The notes under the pieces: model-generated | Databases searched by the model: none | What the model was told of the DNA's origin: nothing | Seen by the model: the letters and a program-made list of their open reading frames with translations, nothing else | Shown: piece after piece, positions 20,521 to 32,747 of the stretch | Layout of the letters: each line of letters opens with the position of its first letter | Position numbering within the stretch: the stretch's first letter is position 1 | Position numbers and translations under genes: made by a program | Source: Schistocephalus solidus | Taxonomy: Eukaryota > Platyhelminthes > Cestoda > Diphyllobothriidea > Diphyllobothriidae | Length of the DNA stretch: 64,000 nt | Reading direction: 5' to 3' | Assembly (NCBI GenBank): GCA_017591395.1 | Contig: WEDG01000993.1 | Location: forward strand, 248,001-312,000

Positions 20521-23500
20521 CAAAAGTAGTTTTGCCTTAAAAACACATACACCCCATTCAACATATATCCTTTCCGAAAAAATGCCCAAGTAGTTTTTCC
20601 CTGTTTGCTCTTTTTAACCTCTTTTATTTGTGTCATTTGAAATCAGCAATAAACTGATACACTATTTATTAATTAAAAGTTGCACATGATTGTGCATTCA
20701 TTTGTTTAATTTCTAACGACAGTGCCCTTTCAGGTACTCAAAAAATACCTATCTACCTCTATATCCTAATCCCCTAATGAAAATTGTGAGATCGCATTAG
20801 CTTTTAGAACAAATTTCAAAATTTATGCCAGAAATTTAGTCATAAAAATATAATTTTTCTGATGGTTAACTTTGGGAACATCGAATTTTTCTTCGTTGAT
20901 AACCATGAGTGGTTGTACAGTTTTGTTTAACGTATTAGAAACTCAAGGTTAATTTGCACCACTAACGAAAAGAGGACACACTCTGGGATGATTGACTTAA
21001 GCACCAATCGGAATGAAATAGAAAAATCCTTAAAGGAAATAGAAAAAGGAATCATTAACTGGTAAAAATTTTTAATTTTTATTTAAAAGGATATGGTTTG
21101 GCTATATGGATGACAGTTGCACCATTGAAATTGTTGCCTCAGGTGTGTCAATTTATTAAAGTCGATTCCTTAGGAACATCATTGAATGAAATGAATAAGA
21201 ACACTAGTCCACGACGTCTTATGTATGGTTATGCAAGAGTTACGGGTGACAATGAGAAAATAGCAAAGTTCATTTTTATTTTATGGGTATTATTGAATTA
21301 ATTCAACCGTAACAGAAATATATCATCTTTGCAGTTAGGGGATTCATCATTGAGAGGAAAAACTCTGGAGTTTATACGAAATGGTGAAAATGTTTCTCGG
21401 CTTTGCAGAGTGAGCTCAAAATTAATTTTTAACTTACTCATTTTCCCAATCTCGTTGCTCCAATTGCAATGGAACTCAAGTCAAGCTGGAATAACAATGC
21501 TTCTGGCTTCGCTATTTTAAGCTTCGTTCAATTTTGTATTTGAATCACTCGAATAGAGTAACTAAATTCCATTCAGGGGAGAAGTATAAGCTTGAACCTA
21601 CACAGCTACCATCTATATAAGCAATCAATGTTTTTTGCTGTCTAGTCTATGTAATTTACATTTGATATTATCAAATTTTTGCAAATGCAAAACAAGGGTT
21701 CCCAGTTCAGTGAATTTAAAATTAGTATTTTTTGTTCTCCCAGAATTTTATGACTGGCCGTAATATGAGGTGTTAACATAGAGAACACAATGGTATAAGC
21801 AAATGACGTTTATTTCAACTGCAAAACCATTTTTGGACCTTTCGGGATGATATTACTATTCTGATATTTTGTATGTTATCTTTAAGAATATTATTTGCAA
21901 TGTATAAGCAATACCAAATTATTTGTCATTTGACTCCAGTGGTATTTTTTAATCTCAATCACATCCTTTTGAATTTACTCGAACTTTAATTAAAATAACG
22001 TTTCTTTCGAGTGTTTTTAAATTCTGATTATTGCTTTGTAGTATGCTCTTAAGTTTCTGCCTGTAAAATGGTCAAATTTTGAAGGATCGATAGAAAGGTG
22101 TATTCTGTTGTTATAACCCCGTTAACTGATGCCCCATTTGCATCTAAAACTAAATTTTGCCACTCAAATTGAATTCAGTTTGACGTACGCGTTGCGCACT
22201 AAAATGTTTCTTACTAAAGAGGACGGGGGCTGCTTCCGTTCTTAGTCGGTTTGCTATTTTATTATTCCATATAATCTGTCAGCGTTGTCCTTGGACTGAA
22301 TATAAATATGTTTTGCCGCTAAAGCATTTATAGAAAAATTGTAAAGAATTCGTTGAAGCAGTAAATTCACTGTATGAGGATAAAGTTATTTGTCAAAAGT
22401 TGAAGAGAGACTTAAAATACATTTTGAGCTTGTCAACCTCGTTAATACTGCCATACACACAGTGAAATAGCTTTTATGCCAAAACGACCACAACCCTATT
22501 GACCATACGCCAAAATGTTTCGATCTTATTTCATTTGTGTCGGCTGTAAGCACTCAATATATGATACTAAATGAATTATTCATTGGTTTTCAAGTTTTAA
22601 ATGTATGCGCTCCACCAGCTGACTCGTTATATATCTTCTCGATTTTTGAGAGTAAACGATTCTCTATAAATAAATGCCACTGTGTACCGCAGCATATATA
22701 GTGACATTAAAAATATCAACGCTCTTCATTATTTAAAAAATTTCTTAAACTAAACAAATGCTTGTCTAAACACAGTTCGCACTATCTCTGTATGTGTAAA
22801 AGAATGCCAGCCATCACATTTTTAAACAGCATTTATTCCTTGTGTAAAAACATTGGGATTTTGACCGGACACTTAACATGTTATTAAAAGAATGTGAATT
22901 TTTTCACTTCAGGAGAAAGATACTCTTGCTCTGTCTAATGCAATGCTTTTTCCAATATTTTTATTCACGTACATTCCCGCAAAAAGAAAAAGAACGGGTT
23001 TATAATGACTAAATTAATTGTAGGTTCTGAGTAACTGGAGAAAATAGAGGTCCCGGAACAAAATTTTAATGCTTATGGCGGCTGTTGCTATTTATAAAAA
23101 GAAATCTCGATTTTAAGCATTTCCATTCCAGCAGTATTTATGGGTCTCTTTAAAATTGCTTAAGTTTCCTAGAAAAGGTTTCATGTTCTTGTGGGCATTG
23201 TGACTTCCAAAGTACTGTCCAGAAAGTTCAAAATGTAGAAAAGTAAAAATTCATGAGAAAGTCTAATAGAGTTTCAATCGTGTTTATGTACATCCGTTTT
23301 TGGAATAACCACTTCTTAAGATAGAAAATATTAGTATTCTTAAACGTTTTGCATCAACTGGCTTATCTGCACAGCAAATTAACTTTTCATCAAAGTAGTA
23401 CTGCGTGTTATTGTTAAATATTCCTTGATAGCTCTCTAAAAACAAATGAATAATGCCAACAAGGAGAAGACAAACTGCAAAAGTTATTTCAATCTCATAA

Positions 23501-23530
23501 GCCGTCCTCAGACAGTCATATGGAACACCA
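20521..23530. other. Non-coding stretch, nothing recognised
   Basis: AT-rich sequence. Open frames at 21098-21301 and 21329-21520 have no recognisable motifs, and no acceptor/donor pair with a coding-like frame was found. It may be upstream or intronic DNA of the SH3 gene that begins to be visible at 25026. Confidence 0.4.
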
Positions 23531-23534
23531 GGCA

Positions 23535-23760
23535 GTGCACCACCCTAGGCTAGAAGCCGTGGGTTGTGCACTGACCGGGGTTGGGTATGACAGGTGTATG
23601 ACGGCAAATGAGCCAAAAATAGCCACTTAAGGCTCCGCTGTCTTTTAAGGCATTGTTTTTCTGTCTTTATGATTAAAAGTAGCTGTGGAGCTGCTGGTGG
23701 GGCCCAAGAGGTAGCCTCAAATCAGAACGTGACGGTAAGTGATCGGTGATAGATCATCGA
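23535..23760 (+). repeat. SINE-like repeat, second copy
   Basis: The central part (ggttgggtatgacaggtg, then gacggcaaatgagcc) matches 3787-3830 with scattered changes. The tail (gctgctggtggggccc) matches the beginning of the block at 3590-3640. The tRNA-like head is more degraded: a B-box-like gtgggttgtgc is visible at about 23558. It lies upstream of the first recognised exon of the SH3 gene. Confidence 0.45.
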
Positions 23761-25025
23761 GAAATTCTCTCAACAAATTTTCGTGATAAGTATCGGAAGC
23801 ACTATAAAAACGTCAAAACTATCAAACAGTGGAAATCCTGTTCAAATAAGTGGTTAAGGTTAATTTTTGGGGGCATTTTGAATCCAGTTATTTTAAAGGA
23901 CTTTAGACAAAGCAGCTAGTCATGGAGCACCTAGATACCAATCAGGCAATTCGACAAATTGTGCCGCGCGATCCTGTATTTAATCTTGCTATGATATTTA
24001 AATAGAAATAAAACTCAAATAAGTATCAGTCAAAAAATCCGCCTTATCTTTCAAGATTCATGCATTGCTTTGTTCAAAACCAGAATACAATGAAAGATTA
24101 ATTCTACAATTTCAACCAATTTATAAGTAAAACGTGTAATGGGGTACATTTTTAACAAGATTCTTAAACCAAAACTATATATAGTCACGTAAGAGCACAG
24201 TCTATGCTTCTGATTTTATTACACAGTGACTCAGATTCGCATTGGTCATGGGCAGTGAGTTCTACCTTAACGTATTTCAAAGTTCCAGATCATGGTGGAA
24301 ATAACTTGAACTCTAAGAGAGCCTTAAAAACATGTGCACGCAGTGTATAACTGGCCAAGAATGAAAGTTAAATAATAAATTACCATTTGTGCATTTATGT
24401 TACGTTGGAAAATAAATTGCCTGCATGTATTGCATGCGTTGACCTTCGTTTAAAAATTTGATCAATATATCGAGCACATAATTTTACCAGTCACGATTCA
24501 TCACGACACCATTTATTAGGTACCACAGGGTTAAAGTCCATTTTGAGCCGCTTAGTTTATAGCTTCATATGTGACCATGATTAACGGACTTGAGTACAAA
24601 ATTCAAGTTAGTTATCTGAAAAATGAGCACAGAATCAGAGTGTGAATAAAATTACAATGCAAAGTTTTCGCACTTTTTTTTACCGAATTAGCAAATATCT
24701 ACACTCAATTCTGTTTTGGAAGAATACACGATTATAACAGCATCTGAAGTTGAAATGAATTTTTCAGCTGAGCTTAGCATTTATTCTTTTTCCAACAAGA
24801 CCAGGGAATCTTAACCTTAAAAAGTAATTCTAAAGATTAATTTATTAGTATTTCACTATAGATCACGAAAGATGACTTCTTTTGTTTGGATATCCTTTTT
24901 CCAAATTTCATTTTATTCACTTGTGAAAATCACGGTGACCTCTCTATGGATTCTCTAGGCACTCTTGAGATTTGTTAAAATCGGCATAAAGCTTAACTTA
25001 TATCTTAGATTTTTGGTGATTGTAG
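23761..25025. other. Non-coding stretch upstream of the first recognised SH3-gene exon
   Basis: AT-rich with no confident exon. A 28-nt candidate with a T-rich acceptor ending acacag and a gtgagt donor lies at 24225-24252. It is too short to judge without transcript data. The start codon and promoter of the downstream gene are not identified. Confidence 0.35.
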
Positions 25026-25115
25026 CCAATACACCTAAACGTTTCGGCACGAGATGTCAGTGATCTTAACTGGGACGATGTTAAGGCTCGTGTATTTGGT
25101 AATCTTTCAATACCA
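25026..25115 (+). CDS. SH3-domain protein gene, exon a
   Basis: This 90-base exon (30 codons, phase 0 at both ends) lies between an acceptor ending ttgtag and a consensus donor gtgagt. It encodes a stretch containing SARDVSDLNWDDVKARVFG, which is amphipathic and charged and not recognised as a known domain. The open frame, both splice signals and phase compatibility with the next exon support it. No start codon is in it, so at least one exon lies upstream or the gene starts at the next exon instead. Confidence 0.6.
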
Positions 25116-25778
25116 GTGAGTTTAAAATCTCTTCAGTGGACAAAATTGTTAACACCAATACAAGCTCTACTTATTGAAAAATGTGACTTTCTAATTTTTA
25201 AGGTACACTTTCATTTTAACCACAACCTTATACCATTTAATGCATTTCCATAATAATTCAAATTTGCCATAAATTTTGGTTTATAATTCAAAAATTTGCG
25301 ATTTTGTATTATGAAACCTAACAAGTTTACTGTGCCTAAAATAGTTAGAACTAATCTCATATACTGAGAACTAATCAAATCAAAATAAACATATTTCAAA
25401 GTCATTTTAGCTTCAGCCTACCTTTTGGTTTACACCATTTCAAACTACAAGATTTTCTACATAACGTTAAGTTGTAGATTTGCTCGTGAAATTTAGTTAC
25501 TCTGATTTTTATTGTCTTCCATAATTTCTTATTGATTTGATCTTAAATAGTATAAAAAATATTTAACGATATAGTAGGTAGTGTTTAAAAAGTAATTTAC
25601 GTTTCAGGTAGGCCAAATTAACACTTATTAATTAGTGTGCATATTTGAAAGGTGGAGTTTTAAATTCTGAAGAGAATAAGCTATAAATATCGGAAGTGAA
25701 ATACTAAGACAGCTTTTTATTATGACCAGAAACGCTTCACATTGCTATTTCTTTGGTGCCTCTTATTTATATTCAAAG

Positions 25779-25922
25779 CCACCCAAATCCAACTTTATGG
25801 ACACGGAAGATGATACTGCTCCCGAGGACAAAATGTCTCTTATTAAAAAACAGCGACAAGCCGAGATGAATGCACTTATTGCAGCACGATTAGTCAAACA
25901 GTACACGAAAGTCGAACAAAAA
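25779..25922 (+). CDS. SH3-domain protein gene, exon b
   Basis: This 144-base exon (48 codons, phase 0) follows an acceptor ending attcaaag. It starts PPKSNFMDTEDDTAPEDK and continues with a lysine/glutamine-rich helix-like stretch (MSLIKKQRQAEMNAL, then AARLVKQYTKVEQK). The donor after GAACAAAAA is gtggca, which is weak; its position is inferred from phase 0 and from the following exon. If exon a is not used, the ATG at 25797 (MDTEDD) would be a natural start. The composition suggests a charged helix, possibly a coiled coil. Confidence 0.65.
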
Positions 25923-26649
25923 GTGGCAAGTTTTGCTAAATGTTTTGTTTAACCAAAAAACATGGGCTTTTACACAGGGTTAATTGCTTGCGTAGAACCC
26001 ACCTTCAGTGTAATTTGTCTAAGTTTGAGAGAACGAAATTCCAAAAAAACTTTCAGACATGGAAATTTAGTCTGAACATAGACAAATATTATTTTTTCAC
26101 TGAACGCTGAAAGTATATATTATCACTTAAGGCCTTAAAATGGCTCTAAAATCGTACGAAATTTTCAAGTTTCAAGTAATTCGTTAACTTTGTTTCGCCA
26201 ATTAAATCGTAATTTTTATGCGAATGCCTTCGAAAGTTTGTGGCTGCACGATATAACGAACGGGTATTTTGCACAAAATTGGGTTGCTGTAAAGAATAGT
26301 TTTGCGACCACAGTCGATCTTCATTGTGCACTAGCGAAACGAACAGAATCCGGATCGACAATGCTACGGACAGAACTATCATGCACAACGTGGACAGGAA
26401 AAAAAGGCTTAAACATATCCTCAGTAAAGAGGATGGCATAAGTATTCATAACCCCAATCTTACTTTATGAAGATGCAAAATATGCTCAGGATAATATGAT
26501 CATAGTGTGGACAAGTTATTCTTTTTCCCATGAAGTTTTTTCTATTCGAGGACAGCTCGAGGTTTCACTCTATCTCGCACAAATTTAGACGAAAGTGTGG
26601 AGTGCCTTTCGCCGTAGAACTCTGAATAGCCTTATTTCTCCCTACTAAG

Positions 26650-26733
26650 GGTGCAAATTATCAGAGACCAGATTTCAAATCTAAGATTGAAGCCGCGCGC
26701 GCAAACATTTCGGCATTTGAACAGGACCCTGTG
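26650..26733 (+). CDS. SH3-domain protein gene, repeat exon 1 (28 codons)
   Basis: This 84-base exon, phase 0 at both ends, lies between an acceptor ctactaag and a consensus donor gtaagt. It encodes GANYQRPDFKSKIEAARAN and nine further residues ending DPV. It is clearly paralogous to the next exon (GANYQ.PDF and AAR are shared), so it belongs to an exon-duplication series. Adding or skipping it keeps the reading frame. Confidence 0.8.
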
Positions 26734-26828
26734 GTAAGTAAACAGTATTTCTTTAACAGAGGATATAAAATCCCATGTTGCCATGGTCACAGTTAACTAA
26801 TTAAGTGAACTATTGATCCGTTGTTAAG

Positions 26829-26912
26829 GGGGCGAATTATCAGAAACCGGACTTCATGTCAGAAATCCAAGCTGCCCGTAGCACGAAGATATCGGAAAAA
26901 CGGGAATCCGTA
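26829..26912 (+). CDS. SH3-domain protein gene, repeat exon 2 (28 codons)
   Basis: This 84-base exon, phase 0, has acceptor tgttaag and donor gtaagt. It encodes GANYQKPDFMSEIQAARST followed by a KISEKRESV end. It shares GANYQ, PDF and AAR with repeat exon 1, and ISE/LSDE-R-SV with repeat exon 3. The following intron starts almost identically to the intron after repeat exon 3. It is 95 bases downstream of repeat exon 1. Confidence 0.82.
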
Positions 26913-27168
26913 GTAAGTTTTTGTCCTTAATGCTATCACAGTTATACAGAGGAAAGTGAGCCTTGACCGACGAAAAAATAGCTTCCAGCAGATCTTTCGA
27001 ATACTCTCTCAAGATAATCAAATACAACAACAGGAAAAATTAGCGGAGGTGTAAAATATTAAGTACAAATAGGTCAGTGAGAATACGTTTTATTTAATTT
27101 CCAATCTGCAGCAAACATGTGGCTTTCACCGTTTACCTATTATATAAAATGTTGGTCCCTTTATTAAG

Positions 27169-27252
27169 GGGGAAAAACAAAAGAACTCTGACTCCAATTC
27201 AGAGATAAAAACCGACCCCGAAACTAAGCTATCGGATGAACGGCAGTCTGTA
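27169..27252 (+). CDS. SH3-domain protein gene, repeat exon 3 (28 codons)
   Basis: This 84-base exon, phase 0, has acceptor attaag and donor gtaagt. It encodes a more diverged unit, GEKQKNSDSNSEIKTDPET then KLSDERQSV, keeping the length, the SEI core and the -SD/E-R-SV end. The intron after it contains atacagaggaaagtgag, also present in the intron after repeat exon 2, so exon and intron were copied together. The loss of the aromatic and proline positions suggests weaker constraint or a new role. Confidence 0.78.
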
Positions 27253-28354
27253 GTAAGTTCTTGTTCTTAATTTTGTCGTAGATATACAGAGGAAAGTGAG
27301 TCTTTCTCGATGGAAAAATATAGCTATTCGATTTTTTCGAATAAAAATCCTAAGGTCACCATCAAGGACAACAATAAATAAAGATAAAGCCCACTTATAT
27401 CATTAAATACATAGAGAGTGCTGTCGTTACGCAACCACACACCGAAAACCATCAGCAATCCTCACATTCATTGCAGATATTCACACAGGGTGTTACGATG
27501 GACTGGTCACCCAAGTCCGAGTAGGTACTAGCCTCGAGCCCATAACCAATGTTGGTGATAAACGTGATCATCATTTGGCCATTTACCTCGCCAATAGAAC
27601 CAACAGAAGCGGCGTTCAAATTGGTGTTCCAATTGCAAATTTTCCCTCCTGCAAAGAAAGTCTCAGCACCAAACAGGCATTCTCCGCTGTGAAAGCGGGT
27701 CTTCTGGGCTAATAACTTGGTGCCTGCTGGTCACCTCCTGTCTGTGTGCATGCCAAACTCCCAGTGGCATCAGGCGGTTGATAGCTTCCGAAATATAAAT
27801 GGGGCGCGACCCGGTCTGTCTCGTCTCGTCTTTGTACAGAGGTGCGTAGGCAGTCCCTGCCATGAACACCCTTTGATGGTATTGTAATATAGAAATCCTG
27901 TCCTTGGGCTCACTGCAGGGCATCTCAACGCGTCACAAAGTAACCACGCAACTGCATTTACTGCTGACTGTGCGGTTTCTGTTAAGGCTCACTGAATGCG
28001 TTCTGCTTATAGCTTTGATGATCCCGAGCACTATTTGCACCAGATGGGGACGTCAGGAAAAGCCACCTGACTGCGCTCTTCTTCCTCCGCCCTACTTATA
28101 TTTCCGGTAAGAGTATGAAAAGATATTAACCACATACCGGTTGCAGGATTATTGTTTGCGATGTTAGCAGAGCAGTAACGTCCACCGATGCAAAACCGTC
28201 GTAGCGAGGATGCCAGCAAATTTTGAATCCATTGTAGTGTTTGGAAGCACGTTTTGAAAGAGAACCTAACTATTTGAAGAAGTAAGCATGTCTCGGATGA
28301 TCCTCTATTTCGTCACCTCGGCATCTGAGGCGTAACTCGATGGCCTCTTTGGTT

Positions 28355-29116
28355 GACAGTTTGACGTCGATTTCGACGAGGTCCACCGTATGCTCCACAG
28401 CAGGTGGTGCAGGGACGGTGACTTGCGCGTGAATTAGTTTTAAGTGAAAGTAACCTTGCGCTGTAGCTACTGCACTCTCTCCACCTCCCCCACCTGAGCC
28501 CGGTGTCACAACAGAGTCAAGCAGACCGGAGATGGGAGAGGGCGCAGGTGGCTGGCGCGACCGGAGCCGCCCCTGGGTGTACCACCACCACCTGGCTCGG
28601 ATCCCACGGAGTGGGAGTGCCATAAAGGCCACATTAAGAAGGAGCCATTGCAGCCTGACTCTCAGTCCGCCAGTCAGCCACTCCACACAAAACACACTGG
28701 GCTGGCAATGCGGTCCTAGTTATCCCGTCATTTGGCAACATTCTAAGCACCGGCTTTTAGCGCACCGTGATAGTTTCAAGCGCGTCAGATTGTTTATAGT
28801 GAGGAAAATGCGCTGAGCTTTCGACCTCACTCTCTCCCCCACCCCCCACAATCAGACCACCATCCGAGCCGGTCAGTTGTCTCATGTGGTTGTGGGCGCA
28901 TCGGCTGACGGGTCGGCGTACCCGTCTTCGCGCGCAACAGCACGACCTGGCCCCCATAACGCACACACCAGGATTTACTTACTCAGGGGATATGGAGAAG
29001 CCATCGCCGTCTGACTCCCAGTCCACTGGTCAGCCACTCGACACACTTAACACATACAATGGGCCGACGGCGTGTTCTGGTGTAAGCGTCAGATTGACAG
29101 ACTTCCAAGCCACGGT
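28355..29116 (-). mobile_element. 5'-truncated zinc-finger LINE copy (3' UTR only) in an intron
   Basis: About 760 bases match the 3' UTR of the long copies (8968-9735 and 59471-60240), from GACAGTTTGACGTCG to a sharp break after gccacggt at 29116. This is a classic truncated LINE insertion that was never able to move. It lies antisense inside the large intron between 27252 and 32673 of the SH3 gene. The flanks atggcctct (28340-28348) and atggctct (29123-29130) may be an imperfect target duplication. Confidence 0.88.
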
Positions 29117-32100
29117 GCCGAATATGGCTCTAATATTCACATTTTTAAATCTTTCGAAGGCAGTAACAAGTAAATTTGTTACTTTTATTCATTTTTATTT
29201 TGTTATGTTCATTTATTTCGTTTTTACAATGCTTAACTAAGCACTACAGTTCATTTAATACCAAAACACTGGAGGTGTTCTAAAAAAACTTAAGTGCATT
29301 CGCTTATAATCTTGAACGTACATGGCATATGCGGCACCAGCAAAATAATTATTTTATCTCCCTTTGCCTCTTTCGGCTATAAGGTCTGGTAAAGATTACT
29401 TTAAACGCCTTGAAGAGCGTTCTTTCAGTTCCGTTTCATTTTCATGCAATTCGAAGCCTCTTATTGAAAAAAAAATTCAGACGCATATATAAATTTGGGT
29501 GAGTAAGGACCTCGGAAAAATCACTTTTACAGCGATTACTGCCTTCTCTTGAGTTCTACTTTGTTGGTAAATGGTAATACCCATTTCCTTTCCACGGAAT
29601 AATTTTTCCTTACTAAAATACCCCAGTTTTCCTCCTTGTTTTGATGCACTCGGTGATACTTTTGCCCGCAAACCTCAATCAAAAGTCAAACAGACTTCAT
29701 GGTTTTCTGGAGCTTGGACGTAAAAAGCTGACGTAAACGAATTTCGAGATAAGTAAATTTGGCTGTGGCGGTTATATTAGCCGTGGAAACTGAGTTTCTA
29801 AGTTCAAAATAGATTTATGTGAAAAAATGACAGTAAGATCAGTTACATAGACACTAAGACCACACTTCCTACAGGATGGGTTTGTGGAGGAAGGAGTATG
29901 GGCAACGTTGTCAGTAGCTAACAAATGCTACAAAGTTATTGTAGTGATTGTGGCAGGTGAAATTGGTGTGGGCTACCTTTAAATGAGTAAATTGAAGTTT
30001 TTCTACGGGTTTAGCTCAGGAACAAGTTAAATGGTTTTTTATACGCGATCGGCTGTGATAGGGTCCATCATGGAAAAAAATTGCAACAGTTGTCAATTTG
30101 GGTTGCGAGGGGGGTGGCTCAGAGCTAAAGCTCTGCAAGACGCAGCGTTACGTATTATGGACGGCAACGTTTTTGGCATGGCTAAAAAAACCTTTCTCGA
30201 ATTTAAAGGAGAATGTCAAAGCATGTTCATCGGAGGAACACTGCAAAGCCAGTGTGAGAGTTTGTAAACTCCAGTTAAATAAGAAGCTCGCTTCAATAAG
30301 TGGGCTTCTCAAACATGACGTTTAACTGTGCTGTTCGATGAGTTGTTCTGCTAATTTGCATATATGGAGATATCCTAGAAGATAAGATAGTTTATATAAT
30401 GGTATGTAGTGACAATAGACTTTCACAAAATCAACCACACTTCGTCATCCCTCATCCACCTGAACTCGGTGTCAAGACACAGTCGAGAAGACCAGAGGTG
30501 GAGTCTGGCGTGGCTTGAGGTTCACGTAAGCGTGTCACCACACTTCTCTCCCTGTTTGGCCCTTATTATGGGTGCTCGCCCCCTCTTACGCCTGTGGTGC
30601 TCTGATCTGTCCTCAAGGATTAAATGTCAACTGCTCAGGCAAATGAGCGAAGTCCAAGATGCATTGCAACAAACCGGAATAATCCAAAGAAAGGCTTCTA
30701 AGTCGTTCGTGTATGGGGTTAAAATAAATGCTGACTGGGTCAGTACATGAAGCGACAGTTGAAAGGTTTTTATATATATAAACAATTCACACTGGTGAGA
30801 GTGCAGATTTGGTTGGGATTTGCGAAAATGCCTAAACAGCGTACCGAACGTGGACGCCAATCGCTGAAAACTTACAGGAAGGCAGTCAGTGGACTGAATC
30901 CAGCTAACCTATCCGCGGCTAAGCGACCTGGCCGACTGAAAACGTATGGGCCATTGGTCAAAAGTCGGGCATTTAGGACTATTTAGCAGGTAAATCGGTG
31001 AAATTCGATTAAAAGGAAAAGTGGATGAATTTTTAGGAACTAAAGAGGTCGTTATACGGCTTGAACGAACAAGTAAATGAGAAGTCAAGAAGCCATTGAT
31101 ATCATGCGAGTTTACATAAAGGAGGAGACCGAAAAGGAAGTAAAATATACGCTAAAAGTAGCCGCCTAAACATTAGCGTTTATAAACAAGCAACGAGTGC
31201 GGCGCTGCAAATGAAGGTCCACAGTAATAAGCTCTTGACCATGCGTTTTCGTGGGCGTGCTACTTCGAGAGAGAGAGAGAGCAGCTAAAGATAGTTGACT
31301 TAAGCCAGAGTTGATATTAATGTCAATTAGTGAGTTATGACAAGTTTTATTATTGGAAACATGAAGATGAGTTTGTATGATTGAACTAGCGGAGATCATC
31401 GCCGTTACGGAGTTGAATTCTCCACGTAGGTAATGAACAGGCCATAGATGACAAGTGGAAGAATGACTTCACGAAGGAAAACCGCAAGTAGGGTATGCAA
31501 TTAGATCACTTCCGGACTGAGGGTATCGACACGTCCTATAAAATACACACAACGTTTTGCGTTGCCTGGAACCGAAGATTGAGGATCCAATATGCGTCTG
31601 CCCATAATAGTGGGAAAGAGTAATTGGGGATGATACGTGCCAAAGTAGTTTTCACAGAAGGAAAGAGCTACTTGAAGATTTTTGCATCCAGGCTTTGTCC
31701 ATCTGCCAGCTGCCCAAGGCGTCTAGGAAGCTGTGTCTGCCTTCAATTGCCAAGATTCTCCTAAACTCAAGGACATTTTGGTATAAAAGGAAGGTGTAGC
31801 AGACAAGCACCACCATTGGCGTCTATTGGCAGGCTACTGATAAGACGAGGGAGGTCTTAGAAGAGGTCCACTGGCAGGACAGCCACCAAATCTTGAACTT
31901 TTTTATTCCTCAAACGACAGTCAAATCACAAAATTTTCGGCCCCCTGCCGGCACGTTTATATATTTATCGGTTGTTTCGCACTGCCGTTTCTCCTACCTG
32001 GGTGACTCTTGAGTTGTCGGCACAGCTTAAATGCGGACCGAATATCGTTTGAAAGTTTGGTAAAATGTAGGCAGAAAGGTGAGTGGGATTAAAAAAAGCC

Positions 32101-32672
32101 AGTTGATAGAAGAATGGAGCGGGGACAGCTCCGCATGAACTTGCTTAGGTACAAAAGAGAAATAGCAATGCTGAAAACTGTAAAAAAATACACAGTTCTG
32201 TTCTCTTATGCAAACAACGGTATCCAAGAGTCATTGACACTTGCTGTATTTGCAAAAAAATGAAATAATAAACAGAGTGACAGCATGTGCAGAACATGCT
32301 CCTTTGTGAGGTTATGTCACTTCAAAAGACGTTCTTGATGTGCTTAATGAACGCTCTGCACTAGAGTAAGGACACTTTTTACACGCTACAGTACAAGAGT
32401 AGGAAAGAGTGATGCAACCACTCAGGATATTGCATGATGGAATCTTCTAATGCTCTAAATAATACATGCCCCCAAGTCCAGCTAACTAATGTGTAGAGGG
32501 TTGTCTTGTTCGCCAAAATGCCCCGGGTAGAACCTCACTTAGTAGATTTTACGCCGTTTCAAACTATACACATGCAACTGTTACTAACTTCAATTCTATC
32601 GGTCATCCAAAGCCCACGGCAACCATAATATAATCTTTAGAGTAAATTTCTGACAGTGAACTCTATTTTCAG
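29117..32672. other. Intronic sequence of the SH3 gene with a LINE 3'-end fragment
   Basis: No further exon was recognised in this part of the 5.4-kb intron. 30412-30550 is a degraded minus-orientation fragment of the zinc-finger LINE 3' UTR: the stretch ctcggtgtcaagacacagtc and the following gaagaccagaggtgg line up with it. The rest has no recognisable coding sequence, including the open frames at 30031-30267 and 30747-30986. Confidence 0.5.
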
Positions 32673-32747
32673 GGCAAAATTCACAAACCGGATCATACTG
32701 AGGTGGAAAGTCGAACTAAAAAAGGGGACAAATCAAAAGTGAAAGAT
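32673..32747 (+). CDS. SH3-domain protein gene, exon f (25 codons)
   Basis: This 75-base exon, phase 0, has a strong acceptor (ctctattttcag) and donor gtaagc. It encodes GKIHKPDHTEVESRTKKGDK and five more residues ending VKD. It begins with Gly and keeps KPD at the position of Q-K/R-PD in repeat exons 1 and 2, so it may be a shortened member of the same series. Very basic and likely unstructured. Confidence 0.75.

Noticed and set aside
24225..24252. 28-nt candidate exon of the SH3 gene
   Set aside because: It has an acceptor and a gtgagt donor, but it is too short and not symmetric; nothing confirms the phase.
26190..26441. 83-codon plus-strand open frame between exons b and repeat exon 1
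   Set aside because: No known motif, no clear acceptor, and its likely donor would not restore phase 0 at 26650.
27480..28110. GC-richer patch with open frames on both strands
   Set aside because: It could be a repeat, but it has no second copy in the window and no recognisable domain in either direction.
30031..30325. Open frames with polar products
   Set aside because: They overlap each other in two frames with no known motif; they lie in an intron of the SH3 gene.
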